Shown in pieces: positions 1 to 9,935 of a stretch of DNA of 64,000 bases. The stretch's first letter is position 1, and every line of letters starts with the position of its first letter. Origin of the DNA: Pseudidiomarina taiwanensis (GTDB taxonomy: Bacteria > Pseudomonadota > Gammaproteobacteria > Enterobacterales > Alteromonadaceae); assembly GCF_003987435.1 (NCBI RefSeq), contig NZ_PIQG01000001.1:62001-126000 (forward strand), given 5' to 3'. The translations under genes were made by a program, and so were the position numbers. The notes under the pieces were generated by a model. The model was not told where the DNA came from and made no database searches. It worked only from the letters and a program-made list of their open reading frames with translations.

Positions 1-325
1 CCGCTTCCATCGAGCCAGTTTCGTTGAGCGTATGGATGGTTTTTTCGATAATTTGTTTGTATTGGCGCTCGTCAAGCTCACGCTCTTTACCGCAACCAAC
101 TAACAGGACCCGCTCACTGAGCACATTTGGGACGTGATGAAGGAGTAGAGTTTGTCCAGCTTTACCTTCTAAATCACCGCGTCGTAACAGGCTGCTTAAA
201 TATCCTTCGCTTACTTTGTCGAGTTGCTCAGCGACCCCAGATAAGCGGCGAGGTTCAAAAACGCCAACAACGATACATGCCGAACGTTGCTTTTCTGGGC
301 TTCCACTTTTGACATTAAACTCCAT
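1..325 (-). CDS. pepA: Leucyl aminopeptidase PepA, N-terminal part (runs off the window)
   Basis: Seen: a reading frame open to the window edge starts at ATG 325 on the minus strand, preceded by CAGGAG; about 108 residues are visible, beginning [16 protein letters not shown]. Family knowledge: this matches the N-terminal domain of M17 leucyl aminopeptidases, which cleave N-terminal residues from peptides as hexamers and in E. coli also bind DNA at cer and carAB. The catalytic di-metal domain lies outside the window, so activity cannot be judged. It diverges from lptF, the arrangement also found in E. coli, which supports the call. Confidence 0.88.
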   Translation of the reverse strand, partial: MEFNVKSGSPEKQRSACIVVGVFEPRRLSGVAEQLDKVSEGYLSSLLRRGDLEGKAGQTLLLHHVPNVLSERVLLVGCGKERELDERQYKQIIEKTIHTLNETGSMEA

Positions 326-346
326 AAGTGCTCCTGTAGTTGGCGG

Positions 347-375
347 TTGACTTAAGTTAGCCACCGTAGAATAAT
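347..375 (+). promoter_or_regulatory. Putative sigma-70 promoter for lptFG
   Basis: TTGACT at 347-352 and AATAAT at 370-375 are separated by 17 bases in the divergent pepA/lptF gap. The match is fair and nothing else supports it. A 16-bp perfect palindrome lies just downstream. Confidence 0.35.
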
Positions 376-400
376 TCTTGTGAAAACGCCAAGTTTACTT

Positions 401-416
401 AAAAACGCGCGTTTTT
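401..416. repeat. Perfect 16-bp palindrome between pepA and lptF
   Basis: AAAAACGCGCGTTTTT is a perfect dyad located 33 bases before the lptF start. It could be a regulator site or a small hairpin in the lptF leader. The T-run also resembles a terminator, but no gene on the plus strand ends before it within the window. Confidence 0.5.
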
Positions 417-448
417 CCAGTAAAAATCAAGGTTAAGAGTGGCATCCT

Positions 449-1558
449 GTGCGTATATTCCGCTATTTAATGCGAGAAACATTTAAATCTCAAGTCGCTA
501 TATTAGCGGTATTGATGACTATTTTTGTCAGTCAGAAGTTTGTTCGAGTACTGGCAGACGCATCAGTGGGTGAAATTCCAAGTGAAGTGGTATTACAACT
601 ACTCAGTTTAAACCTTCCCTCGTTGCTCACTTTAATCCTTCCGTTAAGCTTATTTCTCGGTATTTTGCTCGCTCATGGTCGAATTTATGCCGATAACGAA
701 ATGACAGTGTTGCAAGCCTGTGGCGTCAGCGAGTGGTATGTTACTCGAGTCACCTTGGTACTGGCCGCGGTGCTCGCACTTCTCACCGCATTTATGACAA
801 CCACTCTAGTGCCATGGTCACTCGAACAAGAACAACAAGTTGAAGAGCGGGCACGGAGTGAATCTGGATTGAGTGTCATTATGCCTGGTCGCTTTCAACA
901 GGCCGCCAACCAAAAGGCCGTGATTTTCGTGCAGGGCTTAACCGATGCGGGTGAACTTGATGAGGTATTTGTTGCTCAGTCGATTCGCGATGAGGCAAAT
1001 CGATTAGTCGGTGGTGCGGTCGTGATGGCTGATATCGGCGCGGTTGAAGCGACCGAATCTGGTGCGCAAACCCTCGTGTTGAAAAATGGCATGCGTTACA
1101 CCAACAATATTTCTGCCGCTGAGTATCAGGTGATGCAGTTTGACCAGTACCAACTGCAAATCAGAGAACAAGAGGCCGCCGTTGATGCGCGTAAACTCGA
1201 AGCCTTTAGTATGGCAGAGTTGTGGCAACTTGGGACACCGGACGCCAGTGCCGAGTGGCAATGGCGAATCGCGATCCCGCTGTCGATTCCGTTACTCACC
1301 TTAATCGCTGTGCCACTTAGTCGGGTCAATCCACGCCAAGGGAAATTCGCCCGCATGGCACCGGCTTTACTGATATATTTGGCGTACTTCTTAATTTTGA
1401 TGGCGGCCAGGTCTGCCGTTGCAGATGGTGCGATACCGGCTGTTATTGGTTTATGGTGGATCCATCTATTGCTGCTCGTGTTCGGCGTTGCCTTGATCGC
1501 TAAAGGGCGTTCGTCAGGTTTAAAAGCCCTCGCACATTTGAAAGGGTTACGGCGATGA
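449..1558 (+). CDS. lptF: LPS export ABC transporter permease LptF
   Basis: LptF is one of two inner-membrane permeases of the LptB2FG transporter, which extracts lipopolysaccharide and passes it to LptC-LptA. The 369-residue protein has the family plan: three N-terminal membrane helices (about 15-120), a periplasmic beta-jellyroll domain (about 125-265) and three C-terminal helices (about 270-360). The N-terminus reads RYLMRETFKSQ, close to the E. coli form, which fixes the GTG start at 449. Its stop overlaps the lptG start by four bases (ATGA), indicating translational coupling. Confident on family resemblance and synteny. Confidence 0.95.
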   Translation: MRIFRYLMRETFKSQVAILAVLMTIFVSQKFVRVLADASVGEIPSEVVLQLLSLNLPSLLTLILPLSLFLGILLAHGRIYADNEMTVLQACGVSEWYVTRVTLVLAAVLALLTAFMTTTLVPWSLEQEQQVEERARSESGLSVIMPGRFQQAANQKAVIFVQGLTDAGELDEVFVAQSIRDEANRLVGGAVVMADIGAVEATESGAQTLVLKNGMRYTNNISAAEYQVMQFDQYQLQIREQEAAVDARKLEAFSMAELWQLGTPDASAEWQWRIAIPLSIPLLTLIAVPLSRVNPRQGKFARMAPALLIYLAYFLILMAARSAVADGAIPAVIGLWWIHLLLLVFGVALIAKGRSSGLKALAHLKGLRR

Positions 1559-2622
1559 TATCTATTCTTGATCGGTATATAGCCAAGACAGTTCTGCTTA
1601 CTTCCGCGTTAAGTCTGACTATCCTTACCGGCTTGTCTAGCCTTATCCGATTTGTCGAGCAACTGCGCAGCGTAGGGCGTGGCAACTACGAAATTGCTGA
1701 TGCGGGCTTGTTTGTTCTGTTTAGTATTCCTCGAGACATTGAAGTGTTTTTCCCGATGTCAGCACTACTCGGTGGCTTAATTGGAATGGGCATGCTAGCC
1801 AGTAACTCAGAATTGGTGGTGATGTTAGCGGCAGGACGCTCACGGCTTAATATCATTGGTTCAGTGATGAAAGCAGCGATTGTGATGATGCTAGCGGTGA
1901 TGGCCTTAGGTGAGTTTGTGACGCCGCAACTCGAAGCTGAGGCAAGGGAGTTGCGGGCAAGGGCGATTTCTGGTGGCAGCCTAATATCAGCTCAGCAAGG
2001 GATTTGGGCTAAAGACGGCAGCCATTTTGTTAATATTGGTGAAGTTGAGAGTACCGGGCGATTACGAGATATCACGATATATGCTTTTGACGGGGAACGT
2101 AATTTAGAGCGTGTCATAGCAGGACGTAACGCAGTGTATCAAGATCAGACTTGGAAGATGAATCAAGTCGAGATCACAACCCATGGCTTGGAACGTATTG
2201 AACGCCTGCAGCAAGATTATTACCTGTGGCAGTCGTCTTTGACGCCCGACAAACTCGGCGTGGTCACGGTCAAACCTGAGTCACTGTCCTTGCGTGGTTT
2301 GACTGAATACTTAGATTACCTTAGTGCGAACAAGCAGGATGCGGCGCGCTACCAGTTGGCGTTTTGGCGGAAATTGCTCGCTCCAGTAACCGTCGCTGTG
2401 ATGCTTCTGGTTGCGCTATCGTTTATTTTCGGTCCGTTGCGCTCAACCACCATGGGAGCGCGGATTTTGCTTGGTGTCATGACTGGTTTCGGCTTTCATG
2501 TGAGTAATGAAATTTTTGGCCCGTTGGCGCAGGTATACCAACTTCCTGCATTTTTTGGTGCGGTCTTACCTAGCTTGATATTCGCCGTTGCAGCGATTTG
2601 GGTTCTGCAGAAGCATCGCTAG
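1555..2622 (+). CDS. lptG: LPS export ABC transporter permease LptG
   Basis: LptG partners LptF in the LPS extraction complex. The 355-residue protein begins ISILDRYIAKTVLLTS, typical of LptG, with three N-terminal helices, a periplasmic domain (about 125-255) and three C-terminal helices. The ATG at 1555 lies inside the lptF stop region, so the two are co-translated. It converges on an RDD-family gene with an 8-bp gap and no clear terminator. Confidence 0.95.
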   Translation: MISILDRYIAKTVLLTSALSLTILTGLSSLIRFVEQLRSVGRGNYEIADAGLFVLFSIPRDIEVFFPMSALLGGLIGMGMLASNSELVVMLAAGRSRLNIIGSVMKAAIVMMLAVMALGEFVTPQLEAEARELRARAISGGSLISAQQGIWAKDGSHFVNIGEVESTGRLRDITIYAFDGERNLERVIAGRNAVYQDQTWKMNQVEITTHGLERIERLQQDYYLWQSSLTPDKLGVVTVKPESLSLRGLTEYLDYLSANKQDAARYQLAFWRKLLAPVTVAVMLLVALSFIFGPLRSTTMGARILLGVMTGFGFHVSNEIFGPLAQVYQLPAFFGAVLPSLIFAVAAIWVLQKHR

Positions 2623-2630
2623 TTGTTGCT

Positions 2631-3173
2631 TTAGAGTTCCCGCCAATAATAAAGTTGGTTGGCCTCTTTCGAGAGCACAACTAACTCGGTACCTGCGGCA
2701 TAATCGTGCCAGGCGCGACGATGTTTAAAATCAACTAAGACCCAAAGGTTACCAAGGCCAAAACAGCATGTCAGCAAACGAATAATGACTTGCTTTTTGG
2801 TGAGCCGGCGACCATCACGCTGTTGAACTTTTAAACGCCAGGCTCGCATGCCAACTGTTTGGCCACTGCGCCACCAGAACCACCCGAAAAACAAGCCCAA
2901 TACCGCGATAAGATAGATCCCGTACCATGGTCCCTGACTTAGCCAAGCTGCATGATCTTGGTTAGGTGCCAGTTGAATTATTCCTAAACTTGAGAGTGCA
3001 GCAGCAAACCCCAGTGCAACCCCTGCGGCCAACATGATAATAGCGACGGCAACTAAAAGGTCATAAATCATTGCGCCGAGACGCCGTAAGAACCCTGCAC
3101 TCGGTGAGTTCGCATGGAGTTCTTGACTGGTTAAAGTCGGCTTTTCGCTGGTCGCTGAGGAAATTTCTGGCAT
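2631..3173 (-). CDS. RDD family membrane protein
   Basis: The 180-residue protein has a soluble N-terminal stretch rich in Ser/Thr/Glu (about 1-25), then the RDD domain: a helix with the Arg-Arg-Leu-Gly-Ala-Met...Asp-Leu signature (about 29-41), a second helix near 85-105, and a conserved Gly-Met-Arg-Ala-Trp segment before the C-terminal helix. RDD proteins are small polytopic membrane proteins whose function is mostly unknown; some act as Na+/H+ antiporters or assist transporters. Position beside lptFG could hint at an envelope role, but the genes are convergent, so this is weak. Confidence 0.85.
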   Translation of the reverse strand: MPEISSATSEKPTLTSQELHANSPSAGFLRRLGAMIYDLLVAVAIIMLAAGVALGFAAALSSLGIIQLAPNQDHAAWLSQGPWYGIYLIAVLGLFFGWFWWRSGQTVGMRAWRLKVQQRDGRRLTKKQVIIRLLTCCFGLGNLWVLVDFKHRRAWHDYAAGTELVVLSKEANQLYYWREL

Positions 3174-3287
3174 ATCTTTAATCCGAGCACAAAAGAGAAA
3201 AGCGAATAGTACAGGATTTAAATTATCGCCGCATCTGCATCGCTGTTTATTAAATCAGCAAACAAAACCCGAGACTGATAAATTTGC

Positions 3288-3315
3288 TTGCGTGAAGTCT
3301 TAGCTTGAGTATAAT
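3288..3315 (+). promoter_or_regulatory. Promoter of tRNA-Leu
   Basis: TTGCGT at 3288-3293, a 16-base spacer and a perfect TATAAT at 3310-3315, followed by a GC-rich discriminator (GCGCCGC) typical of stringently controlled stable-RNA promoters. It lies 28 bases before the tRNA. Confidence 0.7.
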
Positions 3316-3343
3316 GCGCCGCACACCAAGAATTTCTGTACTT

Positions 3344-3430
3344 GCCGAAGTGGCGGAATTGGTAGACGCAGCGGATTCAAAATCCGCCGCTGGTAACAGC
3401 GTGGGGGTTCAAGTCCCCCCTTCGGCACCA
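3344..3430 (+). tRNA. tRNA-Leu (anticodon CAA)
   Basis: An 87-base cloverleaf with CCA encoded. The acceptor stem pairs GCCGAAG with CTTCGGC. The anticodon arm is GCGGA-TTCAAAA-TCCGC with anticodon CAA at 3378-3380. A long variable arm marks a class II tRNA, and the T-arm contains GGTTCAAGTCC. Confidence 0.97.
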
Positions 3431-3513
3431 TCTAAAGTAATAAATAAACGACTTCCCCAAGTAATGCATTGCAATCTTCAAATGATACATCTCGCCCCTT
3501 GAAGTTGTTTGCG

Positions 3514-3530
3514 ACCCAGCTCGGGTTTGT
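3514..3530 (+). terminator. Weak hairpin after tRNA-Leu, possible terminator
   Basis: ACCC, loop AGCTC, GGGT followed by a T-rich stretch (TTGTATTT). The stem is only 4 bp, so the call is tentative. It lies between tRNA-Leu and rnr. The remaining sequence up to rnr holds no gene. Confidence 0.3.
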
Positions 3531-3601
3531 ATTTATAGGTTCGAAAGTTTGCTAAACTGAGGGTAAGTTTGTAATCGGGCGTATTGCCCAAACGGAGATT
3601 T

Positions 3602-5944
3602 ATGCAAAAAAATTCAACCTCTCAGGAACAGAACCCTGAGTACGAAGTTGAAATCCCCTCACGTGACGAATTACTTGATGCGGTAAAAAACCGACTCAAA
3701 CCACTTTCTTTCGAAGAGATTATTCAATTTTTCAAATTAACTGATGTGCGTCAGCACGTTGGTGTTAAGCGACGCTTACGGGCGATGGAGCGCGATGGCC
3801 AGCTCATATACACCAAAGCGAATGCTTACGGCCTGCCAGAGCGGATGAGCCTAATCAAGGGACGCGTCATTGGGCACAAAGATGGTTTTGGGTTTTGCCG
3901 GCCAGAAGCAGGTGGTGATGACCTCTATCTTTCCCAGCAGCAAATGTATAGCGTTTTGCATGGTGACCGCGTTTTAGTGCAGGAATTAAAACGCGATAGT
4001 AAGGGGCGCCGAGAAGGGCGGATCGTTCGGGTGATTGAAGAGCGAGCGAGTGCCATCGTCGGACGGTTCTTTGTTGAACATAATATGGGCGTGGTGGTAC
4101 CGGATGATCATAGAATCCAGCAAGACATTCTGATTCCGGATGAACACCGTAACGGTGCCCGCCAAGGACAAATTGTGGTTGTCGAACTCATTCATCGTCC
4201 TAATCGCCGCACTAGCCCGATTGGTCGGGTGGCTGAGATTTTGGGTGAGCATATGGCGCCCGGCATGGAGATCGAGATTGCAATTCGCGAGCACGATATT
4301 CCAACAGACTGGGATAATGAGACCACTCGCTACGTTGAAGCGCTCGCTGAAGAAGTGCCAACTGAGGCTTACGAGGGGCGAGTCGATCTCAGGCAGCTTA
4401 ACCTCGTTACTATCGACGGCGAGGACTCCCGTGATTTTGATGATGCGGTCTATGCTGAAAGCAATGACTCCGGTTGGACCTTGTGGGTCGCGATAGCGGA
4501 CGTGAGTTATTATGTTCGCCCGAATACGAGTCTGGATAAAGATGCGCTCGCCCGCGGTAATTCGGTTTACTTTCCAAATTATGTTGTACCTATGCTTCCT
4601 GAGAAGCTCTCCAATGGGCTTTGCTCACTCAACCCAAACGTCGATCGTTTGTGCATGGTGGCGCAAATGGAAATCGACCAAGGTGGTAAGCTAATCGGTA
4701 GCAAATTCTATCCTGCCGTCATGTGCTCCAAAGCTCGCTTAACGTATGCTCAGGTGGCGAAATTTCTAGATGGAGATGTGAAGACTCGGCAACAGCTCGA
4801 GGGTGTCAGCTCTAATTTATTGACCTTACAACAGCTATACAAAGCACTCAAAAAGTCTCGCCAGCAGCGTCATGCGATTGAGTTTGAAACGACTGAGACA
4901 CGCTTTGTTTTCAATGCGCAACGTAAAATTGAACAAATCGAACCTGTCTACCGCAATCAAGCGCACATGATCATTGAAGAATGTATGATCATGGCTAACG
5001 TCGCGACGGCAAAACTCATCGAGCAAGATGAGCAGTGGGGTGCATTGTTTCGCATACATGAAGCGCCAAGCGAAGAGCGCCTACAAGGGTTTCGAACTTT
5101 CCTGAAGGACTTCGGGTTAACGCTGGCTGGAGCCGATGCTCCAAGTCCTGCAGATTATTCCGCGGTATTGCAGCAAATTGCAGGTCGCGACGATGCAGAG
5201 TTAATTCAAACAATGCTCCTACGCTCAATGCAACAGGCCGTTTATAGCCCTGATAACCAGGGACATTTTGGCCTTGCTCTTGAGAGTTATGCGCACTTTA
5301 CTTCGCCGATCAGACGTTATCCTGACTTAATTTTGCATCGCGCCATCAAAGCCATCTTAAAGCAACAAGAGGGGGTATCCCCAGCCTTAGAGGGTGCTTG
5401 GATGTATCCTCATGAGCAACTCGAGCAACTCGGTGAACATTGCTCCATGACTGAGCGTCGAGCTGATGATGCGACTCGACAGGTGGACGAGTGGCTTAAA
5501 TGCGAATATATGCAAGACCATGTGGGGAGTGAATTTTCGGGAGTCATTTCAGCGGTGACGAGTTTTGGTCTATTCGTCCGTATCGATGGTATGCAAATTG
5601 ATGGACTGGTGCACATTAGTCGATTGGATAATGACTATTATCAATACGATAACGAACGCCATATGTTGCGCGGTGAATCAACAGGGCGGGTTTATCGACT
5701 TGGCGATAAGGCGATGATTCGCGTCTGCGGGGTCAATTTAGATGAGCGTAAAATCGACCTAGAACTCTTATCAGCAGAATCGCCAAGTGGTGAAAAGCGA
5801 CTTGCGGAGCGCGGTGCCAATAAGAGCGATCCAAGTAAAAGAAAAAATAGCAAAGCAAAGAAAGGGAAAGGGAAAGGGAAAGCAAAATCGGGTAAAATAA
5901 AGTCCAAACAAACCAAGTCAAAGCAGCGAAGTAAACGCGGATGA
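3602..5944 (+). CDS. rnr: Ribonuclease R
   Basis: RNase R is a processive 3'-to-5' exoribonuclease that degrades structured RNA and takes part in rRNA quality control and trans-translation. The 780-residue protein shows an N-terminal winged helix (about 15-80), cold-shock domains (about 80-240), the RNB catalytic domain with the Asp-rich [12 protein letters not shown] motif near residue 278 and a second IADVSYYV block, an S1 domain (about 640-725) and a very basic Lys/Gly/Ser tail. The frame is open back to a TTG at 3584, but the ATG at 3602 has a well-placed GGAG and gives the usual N-terminus. It overlaps rlmB by four bases. Confidence 0.95.
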   Translation: MQKNSTSQEQNPEYEVEIPSRDELLDAVKNRLKPLSFEEIIQFFKLTDVRQHVGVKRRLRAMERDGQLIYTKANAYGLPERMSLIKGRVIGHKDGFGFCRPEAGGDDLYLSQQQMYSVLHGDRVLVQELKRDSKGRREGRIVRVIEERASAIVGRFFVEHNMGVVVPDDHRIQQDILIPDEHRNGARQGQIVVVELIHRPNRRTSPIGRVAEILGEHMAPGMEIEIAIREHDIPTDWDNETTRYVEALAEEVPTEAYEGRVDLRQLNLVTIDGEDSRDFDDAVYAESNDSGWTLWVAIADVSYYVRPNTSLDKDALARGNSVYFPNYVVPMLPEKLSNGLCSLNPNVDRLCMVAQMEIDQGGKLIGSKFYPAVMCSKARLTYAQVAKFLDGDVKTRQQLEGVSSNLLTLQQLYKALKKSRQQRHAIEFETTETRFVFNAQRKIEQIEPVYRNQAHMIIEECMIMANVATAKLIEQDEQWGALFRIHEAPSEERLQGFRTFLKDFGLTLAGADAPSPADYSAVLQQIAGRDDAELIQTMLLRSMQQAVYSPDNQGHFGLALESYAHFTSPIRRYPDLILHRAIKAILKQQEGVSPALEGAWMYPHEQLEQLGEHCSMTERRADDATRQVDEWLKCEYMQDHVGSEFSGVISAVTSFGLFVRIDGMQIDGLVHISRLDNDYYQYDNERHMLRGESTGRVYRLGDKAMIRVCGVNLDERKIDLELLSAESPSGEKRLAERGANKSDPSKRKNSKAKKGKGKGKAKSGKIKSKQTKSKQRSKRG

Positions 5945-6702
5945 GTAAAAAAGTAGCACTCTATGGTCTGCATGCAGTCCAAACCATCATTGGCCGGAAT
6001 CCTGAGCGTATTGTTGAGGTTTTTGTCGCCCGTGAGCGCCAAGATAAAGTTTTGACGGAGTTAGTGCAAAACTTGCAAAGGCTTGGAGTAAGGCCTCAAT
6101 TTGTTCCTAAGGCCAGTCTCGATAAACGCGCTGAAGGCGGCAATCACCAGGGGATCATCATGATCGTTAATGATATTCCCCAGCAACACGAGGACGATCT
6201 TTACAAGTTACTTGATAATGCGACTAAGCCGCTATTACTGCTAATTTTGGATGGTGTCACCGACCCTCATAATCTCGGGGCGTGTTTGCGCACCGCTGAT
6301 GCTGCTGGAGTAGCTGCGGTGATTGTGCCAAAAGATAAATCGGCCTCGCTGAATCCTACAGTTCGCAAAGTAGCTTGTGGTGCCGCAGAGACAGTACCAT
6401 TGGTGCAAGTCACAAACCTCGCCAGAACCATGCGCGAAATGCAACAACGTCAAGTTTGGATTGTGGGCACTGCGGGTGAAGCAGAGCAGAGCTTGTATGA
6501 TTTCAAAGTTGATGGTCATTTAGCGCTGGTGATGGGTGCTGAGGGGTCAGGTATGCGTCGTCTTACGCGTGAAACCTGCGATGAACTGGTGAAAATCCCT
6601 ATGGCAGGCTCCGTGAGTAGTTTAAATGTGTCCGTTGCGACCGGTGTATGCCTGTTCGAAGTGGTCCGCCAACGCTATCAAAGCGTACAGACTAAAGGAT
6701 AA
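5941..6702 (+). CDS. rlmB: 23S rRNA 2'-O-methyltransferase RlmB (Gm2251)
   Basis: RlmB uses S-adenosylmethionine to methylate the ribose of G2251 in 23S rRNA. The 253-residue SpoU/TrmH-family protein has an N-terminal RNA-binding domain (about 1-75) and a C-terminal trefoil-knot domain with the three SPOUT motifs visible: [16 protein letters not shown] (near 104), [13 protein letters not shown] (near 197) and [17 protein letters not shown] (near 219). The rnr-rlmB pairing with a 4-bp overlap is the same as in E. coli. Confidence 0.96.
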   Translation: MSKKVALYGLHAVQTIIGRNPERIVEVFVARERQDKVLTELVQNLQRLGVRPQFVPKASLDKRAEGGNHQGIIMIVNDIPQQHEDDLYKLLDNATKPLLLLILDGVTDPHNLGACLRTADAAGVAAVIVPKDKSASLNPTVRKVACGAAETVPLVQVTNLARTMREMQQRQVWIVGTAGEAEQSLYDFKVDGHLALVMGAEGSGMRRLTRETCDELVKIPMAGSVSSLNVSVATGVCLFEVVRQRYQSVQTKG

Positions 6703-6707
6703 TCTTT

Positions 6708-7160
6708 ATGCAATGGTCGCAGCTTTCGTTTAAGCCATTAGTGCTTATCGCTTTGGCATTATTGATGCTAGCGTTAGCTTGGTTACCAACAGGCAGCTAT
6801 AGTCCTGCTGAACGAAATGACAAACCAAAACTTTATTTCACCATAGCCAGTGCGAGTCATGTTGCAGAGCTCTTGCCTGAAGCTTCGCAAGCATATGACA
6901 ACTTAGCGTTCGACTTGCGTGACAGAATTACTGCCCGACACGAATGGAAAGTAGTCGAACATCCTGAGTCTTATGCGTGGCGATTGGATATCCAGATAGA
7001 CACCGCTGCGGATCTTTATCTGGTTGCGGTTGCACTTACTCCGCCGCAATTACAAGCGGCTGAAGCTCGGTTGTTTCGCTTTGAAGCTGAAAAATCCGCT
7101 GCTGCGGTCATTCCTACTCAACTGATGAAAGTTATCATCGCCAAAGTGGAAACCCAATAA
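6708..7160 (+). CDS. Hypothetical single-pass membrane-anchored protein
   Basis: Not recognised. The 150-residue protein starts 5 bp after rlmB with an AAGGAT ribosome site, so it is probably the third gene of the rnr-rlmB transcript. It has one hydrophobic helix (about 11-26) following a short positive N-terminus, which suggests an uncleaved anchor with a periplasmic domain of about 120 residues. That domain looks alpha/beta with no Cys and no motif I can name. It lies just upstream of the rpsF promoter. The open frame and spacing support a real gene; function is unknown. Confidence 0.7.
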   Translation: MQWSQLSFKPLVLIALALLMLALAWLPTGSYSPAERNDKPKLYFTIASASHVAELLPEASQAYDNLAFDLRDRITARHEWKVVEHPESYAWRLDIQIDTAADLYLVAVALTPPQLQAAEARLFRFEAEKSAAAVIPTQLMKVIIAKVETQ

Positions 7161-7163
7161 AGC

Positions 7164-7192
7164 TTGTCTCATGGGCTAAGTTTGGGTAGAAT
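7164..7192 (+). promoter_or_regulatory. Promoter of the rpsF-priB-rpsR-rplI operon
   Basis: TTGTCT at 7164-7169, a 17-base spacer and TAGAAT at 7187-7192, followed by a C-rich discriminator. The 106-base leader to rpsF could hold the S6:S18 feedback element known in many bacteria, but I could not fold it convincingly. Confidence 0.6.
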
Positions 7193-7298
7193 TCGCCCCC
7201 TTAAATCAGTCAGTTTTAATTTTAATTGTTACTACAGCGTTCCTTGCTGCTGCGGGTGTGACTGAGCCAGCAGAAGCTATGAACCATAAGGAGCAGAA

Positions 7299-7673
7299 AT
7301 GCGTCATTATGAAATCGTATTCATGGTCCATCCAGACCAGAGCGAGCAAGTACCTGGTATGATCGAGCGTTACAGCGAGACCATCAAAGCAGGTAACGGT
7401 ACGATCCATCGTCTAGAAGACTGGGGTCGTCGCCAATTAGCATACCCGATCAACAAGCTGCACAAAGCCCATTACGTGTTGATGAATATTGAAGCAAGCG
7501 CCGAGACTGTGGAAGAGTTGGAAACAGCATTCCGCTACAACGATGCGGTATTGCGCAATATGATCATGCGTAAAAAAGAAGCGGTAACTGAAGTATCTCC
7601 GCTGGCTGCGAAGAAAGAAGATCGTAAAGCTGAAAGCCGCCAAGAAGAGCAAAGCGACACCGAAGCGGCGTAA
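7299..7673 (+). CDS. rpsF: 30S ribosomal protein bS6
   Basis: bS6 binds bS18 on the platform of the small subunit. The 124-residue sequence starts [20 protein letters not shown] and contains the [13 protein letters not shown] block characteristic of S6; the C-terminus is an acidic, Glu/Lys-rich tail as in E. coli, where glutamates are added by RimK. The ATG has an AAGGAG site. First gene of the operon. Confidence 0.98.
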   Translation: MRHYEIVFMVHPDQSEQVPGMIERYSETIKAGNGTIHRLEDWGRRQLAYPINKLHKAHYVLMNIEASAETVEELETAFRYNDAVLRNMIMRKKEAVTEVSPLAAKKEDRKAESRQEEQSDTEAA

Positions 7674-7678
7674 GCCTG

Positions 7679-8249
<571 letters not shown>

Positions 8250-8292
8250 GCTGGTTTGGCGAACGACCTGAAATTTTTAGAGGTAGCGAATC

Positions 8293-8745
8293 ATGGAAAT
8301 CATCTTATTAGATAAAGTAGCCAACCTTGGCGGCTTGGGTGACCAAGTGACTGTTAAGTCTGGTTACGCACGTAACTTCCTTTTCCCACAGGGTAAGGCA
8401 GTTCCGGCAACAGCTGCAAACGTTGAGATTTTTGAACAACGTCGCGCTGAACTCGAAGCAAAAATTGCTGCAAATTTAGCCGCTGCTGAAGAGCGCGCGA
8501 GCAAACTGAATGAATTAGACGCAATCGTTATCACCTCAAAAGCGGGTGATGAAGGGAAGTTGTTTGGTTCAATCGGAACTCGCGACATCGCTGATGCAGT
8601 GACTGCTGCGGGCGTCGAGCTACAGAAAAGCGAAGTATTATTACCAAACGGCACCTTGCGTGATGTAGGTGAGTATCAAATCGAACTGCAATTACATGCA
8701 GACGTATTTGCGACCATCACATTACAAGTCGTTGCTGCTGAGTAA
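8293..8745 (+). CDS. rplI: 50S ribosomal protein bL9
   Basis: The 150-residue protein begins [19 protein letters not shown], the strongly conserved N-terminal rRNA-binding domain of L9 with [17 protein letters not shown] long connecting helix (about 40-75, Ala/Glu-rich) leads to the C-terminal domain. Last gene of the operon, followed by a strong terminator. Confidence 0.98.
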   Translation: MEIILLDKVANLGGLGDQVTVKSGYARNFLFPQGKAVPATAANVEIFEQRRAELEAKIAANLAAAEERASKLNELDAIVITSKAGDEGKLFGSIGTRDIADAVTAAGVELQKSEVLLPNGTLRDVGEYQIELQLHADVFATITLQVVAAE

Positions 8746-8763
8746 TTGTTCTGATGCTGAAGA

Positions 8764-8794
8764 AAAGCTACCCACTTGGGTAGCTTTTTTTTTT
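8764..8794 (+). terminator. Rho-independent terminator after rplI
   Basis: AAAGCTACCC and GGGTAGCTTT form a near-perfect 10-bp stem with a 4-base loop, followed by eight or more T. Confidence 0.95.
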
Positions 8795-8846
8795 GACATA
8801 AACCTGTACTGGCATTAGTTTAGAAAATTCAAAATTAATCACTCCT

Positions 8847-8852
8847 TATAAT
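8847..8852 (+). promoter_or_regulatory. Perfect -10 box before the 8878 gene
   Basis: TATAAT lies 26 bases before the TTG start of the next gene; no convincing -35 box is seen at the right distance, so this is only suggestive. Confidence 0.3.
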
Positions 8853-8877
8853 GCATGGATTAGCGAGGACGTACTGA

Positions 8878-9864
8878 TTGCAATTTCCTAAATCTGCCTA
8901 TCTTTTGCTATTTCTTATCTGCTTATTGCTTAAGCCCTCTCTGACATACAGCGGGCAAGTTTTTTCGCGTACCTATGAGAGTGAACCTACACAATCAGTA
9001 CAGTTGAACTTGGCTATTTTGGTCGGAACCATAACGATAAAAGAGTGGAGTTCAGATTATGTAAAGATAAATTCGGTCATACCACGAGAATTGAATGGAG
9101 AGACGTTTACGCAGCGCGGAAATCTAATATCTTTTGCTGATGCGCGCCTCACTCCGAAAATTAAACGTGAGTTTTATCCCATAAAATTAGAGGTTTTTGT
9201 TCCCTCCGGAACCAACTTAATCATTTCTGGCTACGATATTGATCTGCATATCACTGGCGGTGTCGATACATTAATTGCTGATGTCTTGGATTTGAATTTA
9301 TCTGCTGATGGTGGATTAACCTCCATAGACATTGATACAACAACTTTTGCAGGACACGTGAAAGGTGCGACAGGAGTATTAGGATTAAAATCTGAAACCC
9401 TAAGTATCATGATTTCTAATTCGACATTTAAAGATATCTCATTGAGGGCTGACTCAGTCGAGGTAGATGTAGATTCTATTTCAGCTAATAAGTTTTTGCT
9501 AAAAGCAGGTACGGGAAGGGCGAAGATGTTATTCGACGACATTGATTCGGCATTTGTCGATATCGATCGAGGTACCATAGCAGTCACTTTAACTGACAGT
9601 TTGGTGGAGAATTTTAGAATAGAATCTAAGCTAGCCAATATTTATGTTTCTCTTACAGAACATATATTTGAGTCAATAGAACTATCGGCAGAATCGTTCA
9701 ATATCATTAATATATTGGGCGATGCTGAGCTGCTTGAGTTGATTGATTTCAATAGAGATCGGAGTCATGCATTTAAAGAGTCTCCCGGTCTGAATAGCCC
9801 CAAGATTAACGCTCAAACGGTCAAAGGTCGCATTGATCTCCAATTAACAAAACAAGCTGACTAA
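8878..9864 (+). CDS. Exported beta-rich protein, DUF4097/adhesin-like, function unknown
   Basis: The 328-residue protein has a clear signal peptide (hydrophobic about 7-20, likely cut near Tyr-Ser-Gly at 23-26). The rest is almost wholly beta-strand with short repeating turns rich in Asp/Ser/Ile, resembling the beta-helix-like DUF4097 or putative auto-adhesin families; this is by feel, not by a motif. The only usable start is TTG 8878, since TGA precedes it in frame and no Met follows near; GAGG lies about 10 bases upstream. Base composition is clearly more AT-rich than the flanking ribosomal and dnaB genes, which suggests acquisition or relaxed codon use. Confidence 0.65.
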   Translation: MQFPKSAYLLLFLICLLLKPSLTYSGQVFSRTYESEPTQSVQLNLAILVGTITIKEWSSDYVKINSVIPRELNGETFTQRGNLISFADARLTPKIKREFYPIKLEVFVPSGTNLIISGYDIDLHITGGVDTLIADVLDLNLSADGGLTSIDIDTTTFAGHVKGATGVLGLKSETLSIMISNSTFKDISLRADSVEVDVDSISANKFLLKAGTGRAKMLFDDIDSAFVDIDRGTIAVTLTDSLVENFRIESKLANIYVSLTEHIFESIELSAESFNIINILGDAELLELIDFNRDRSHAFKESPGLNSPKINAQTVKGRIDLQLTKQAD

Positions 9865-9935
9865 AATCCCACTTCCATAACGTAGTGGCTTTTTGTATAG
9901 TCTAAAGCCTTCCACAGAATTCCAGTTGAGAGCAA

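Noticed and set aside
3305-3502. 65-residue frame over tRNA-Leu
   Set aside because: It spans the tRNA and has no ribosome site; the tRNA explains the sequence.
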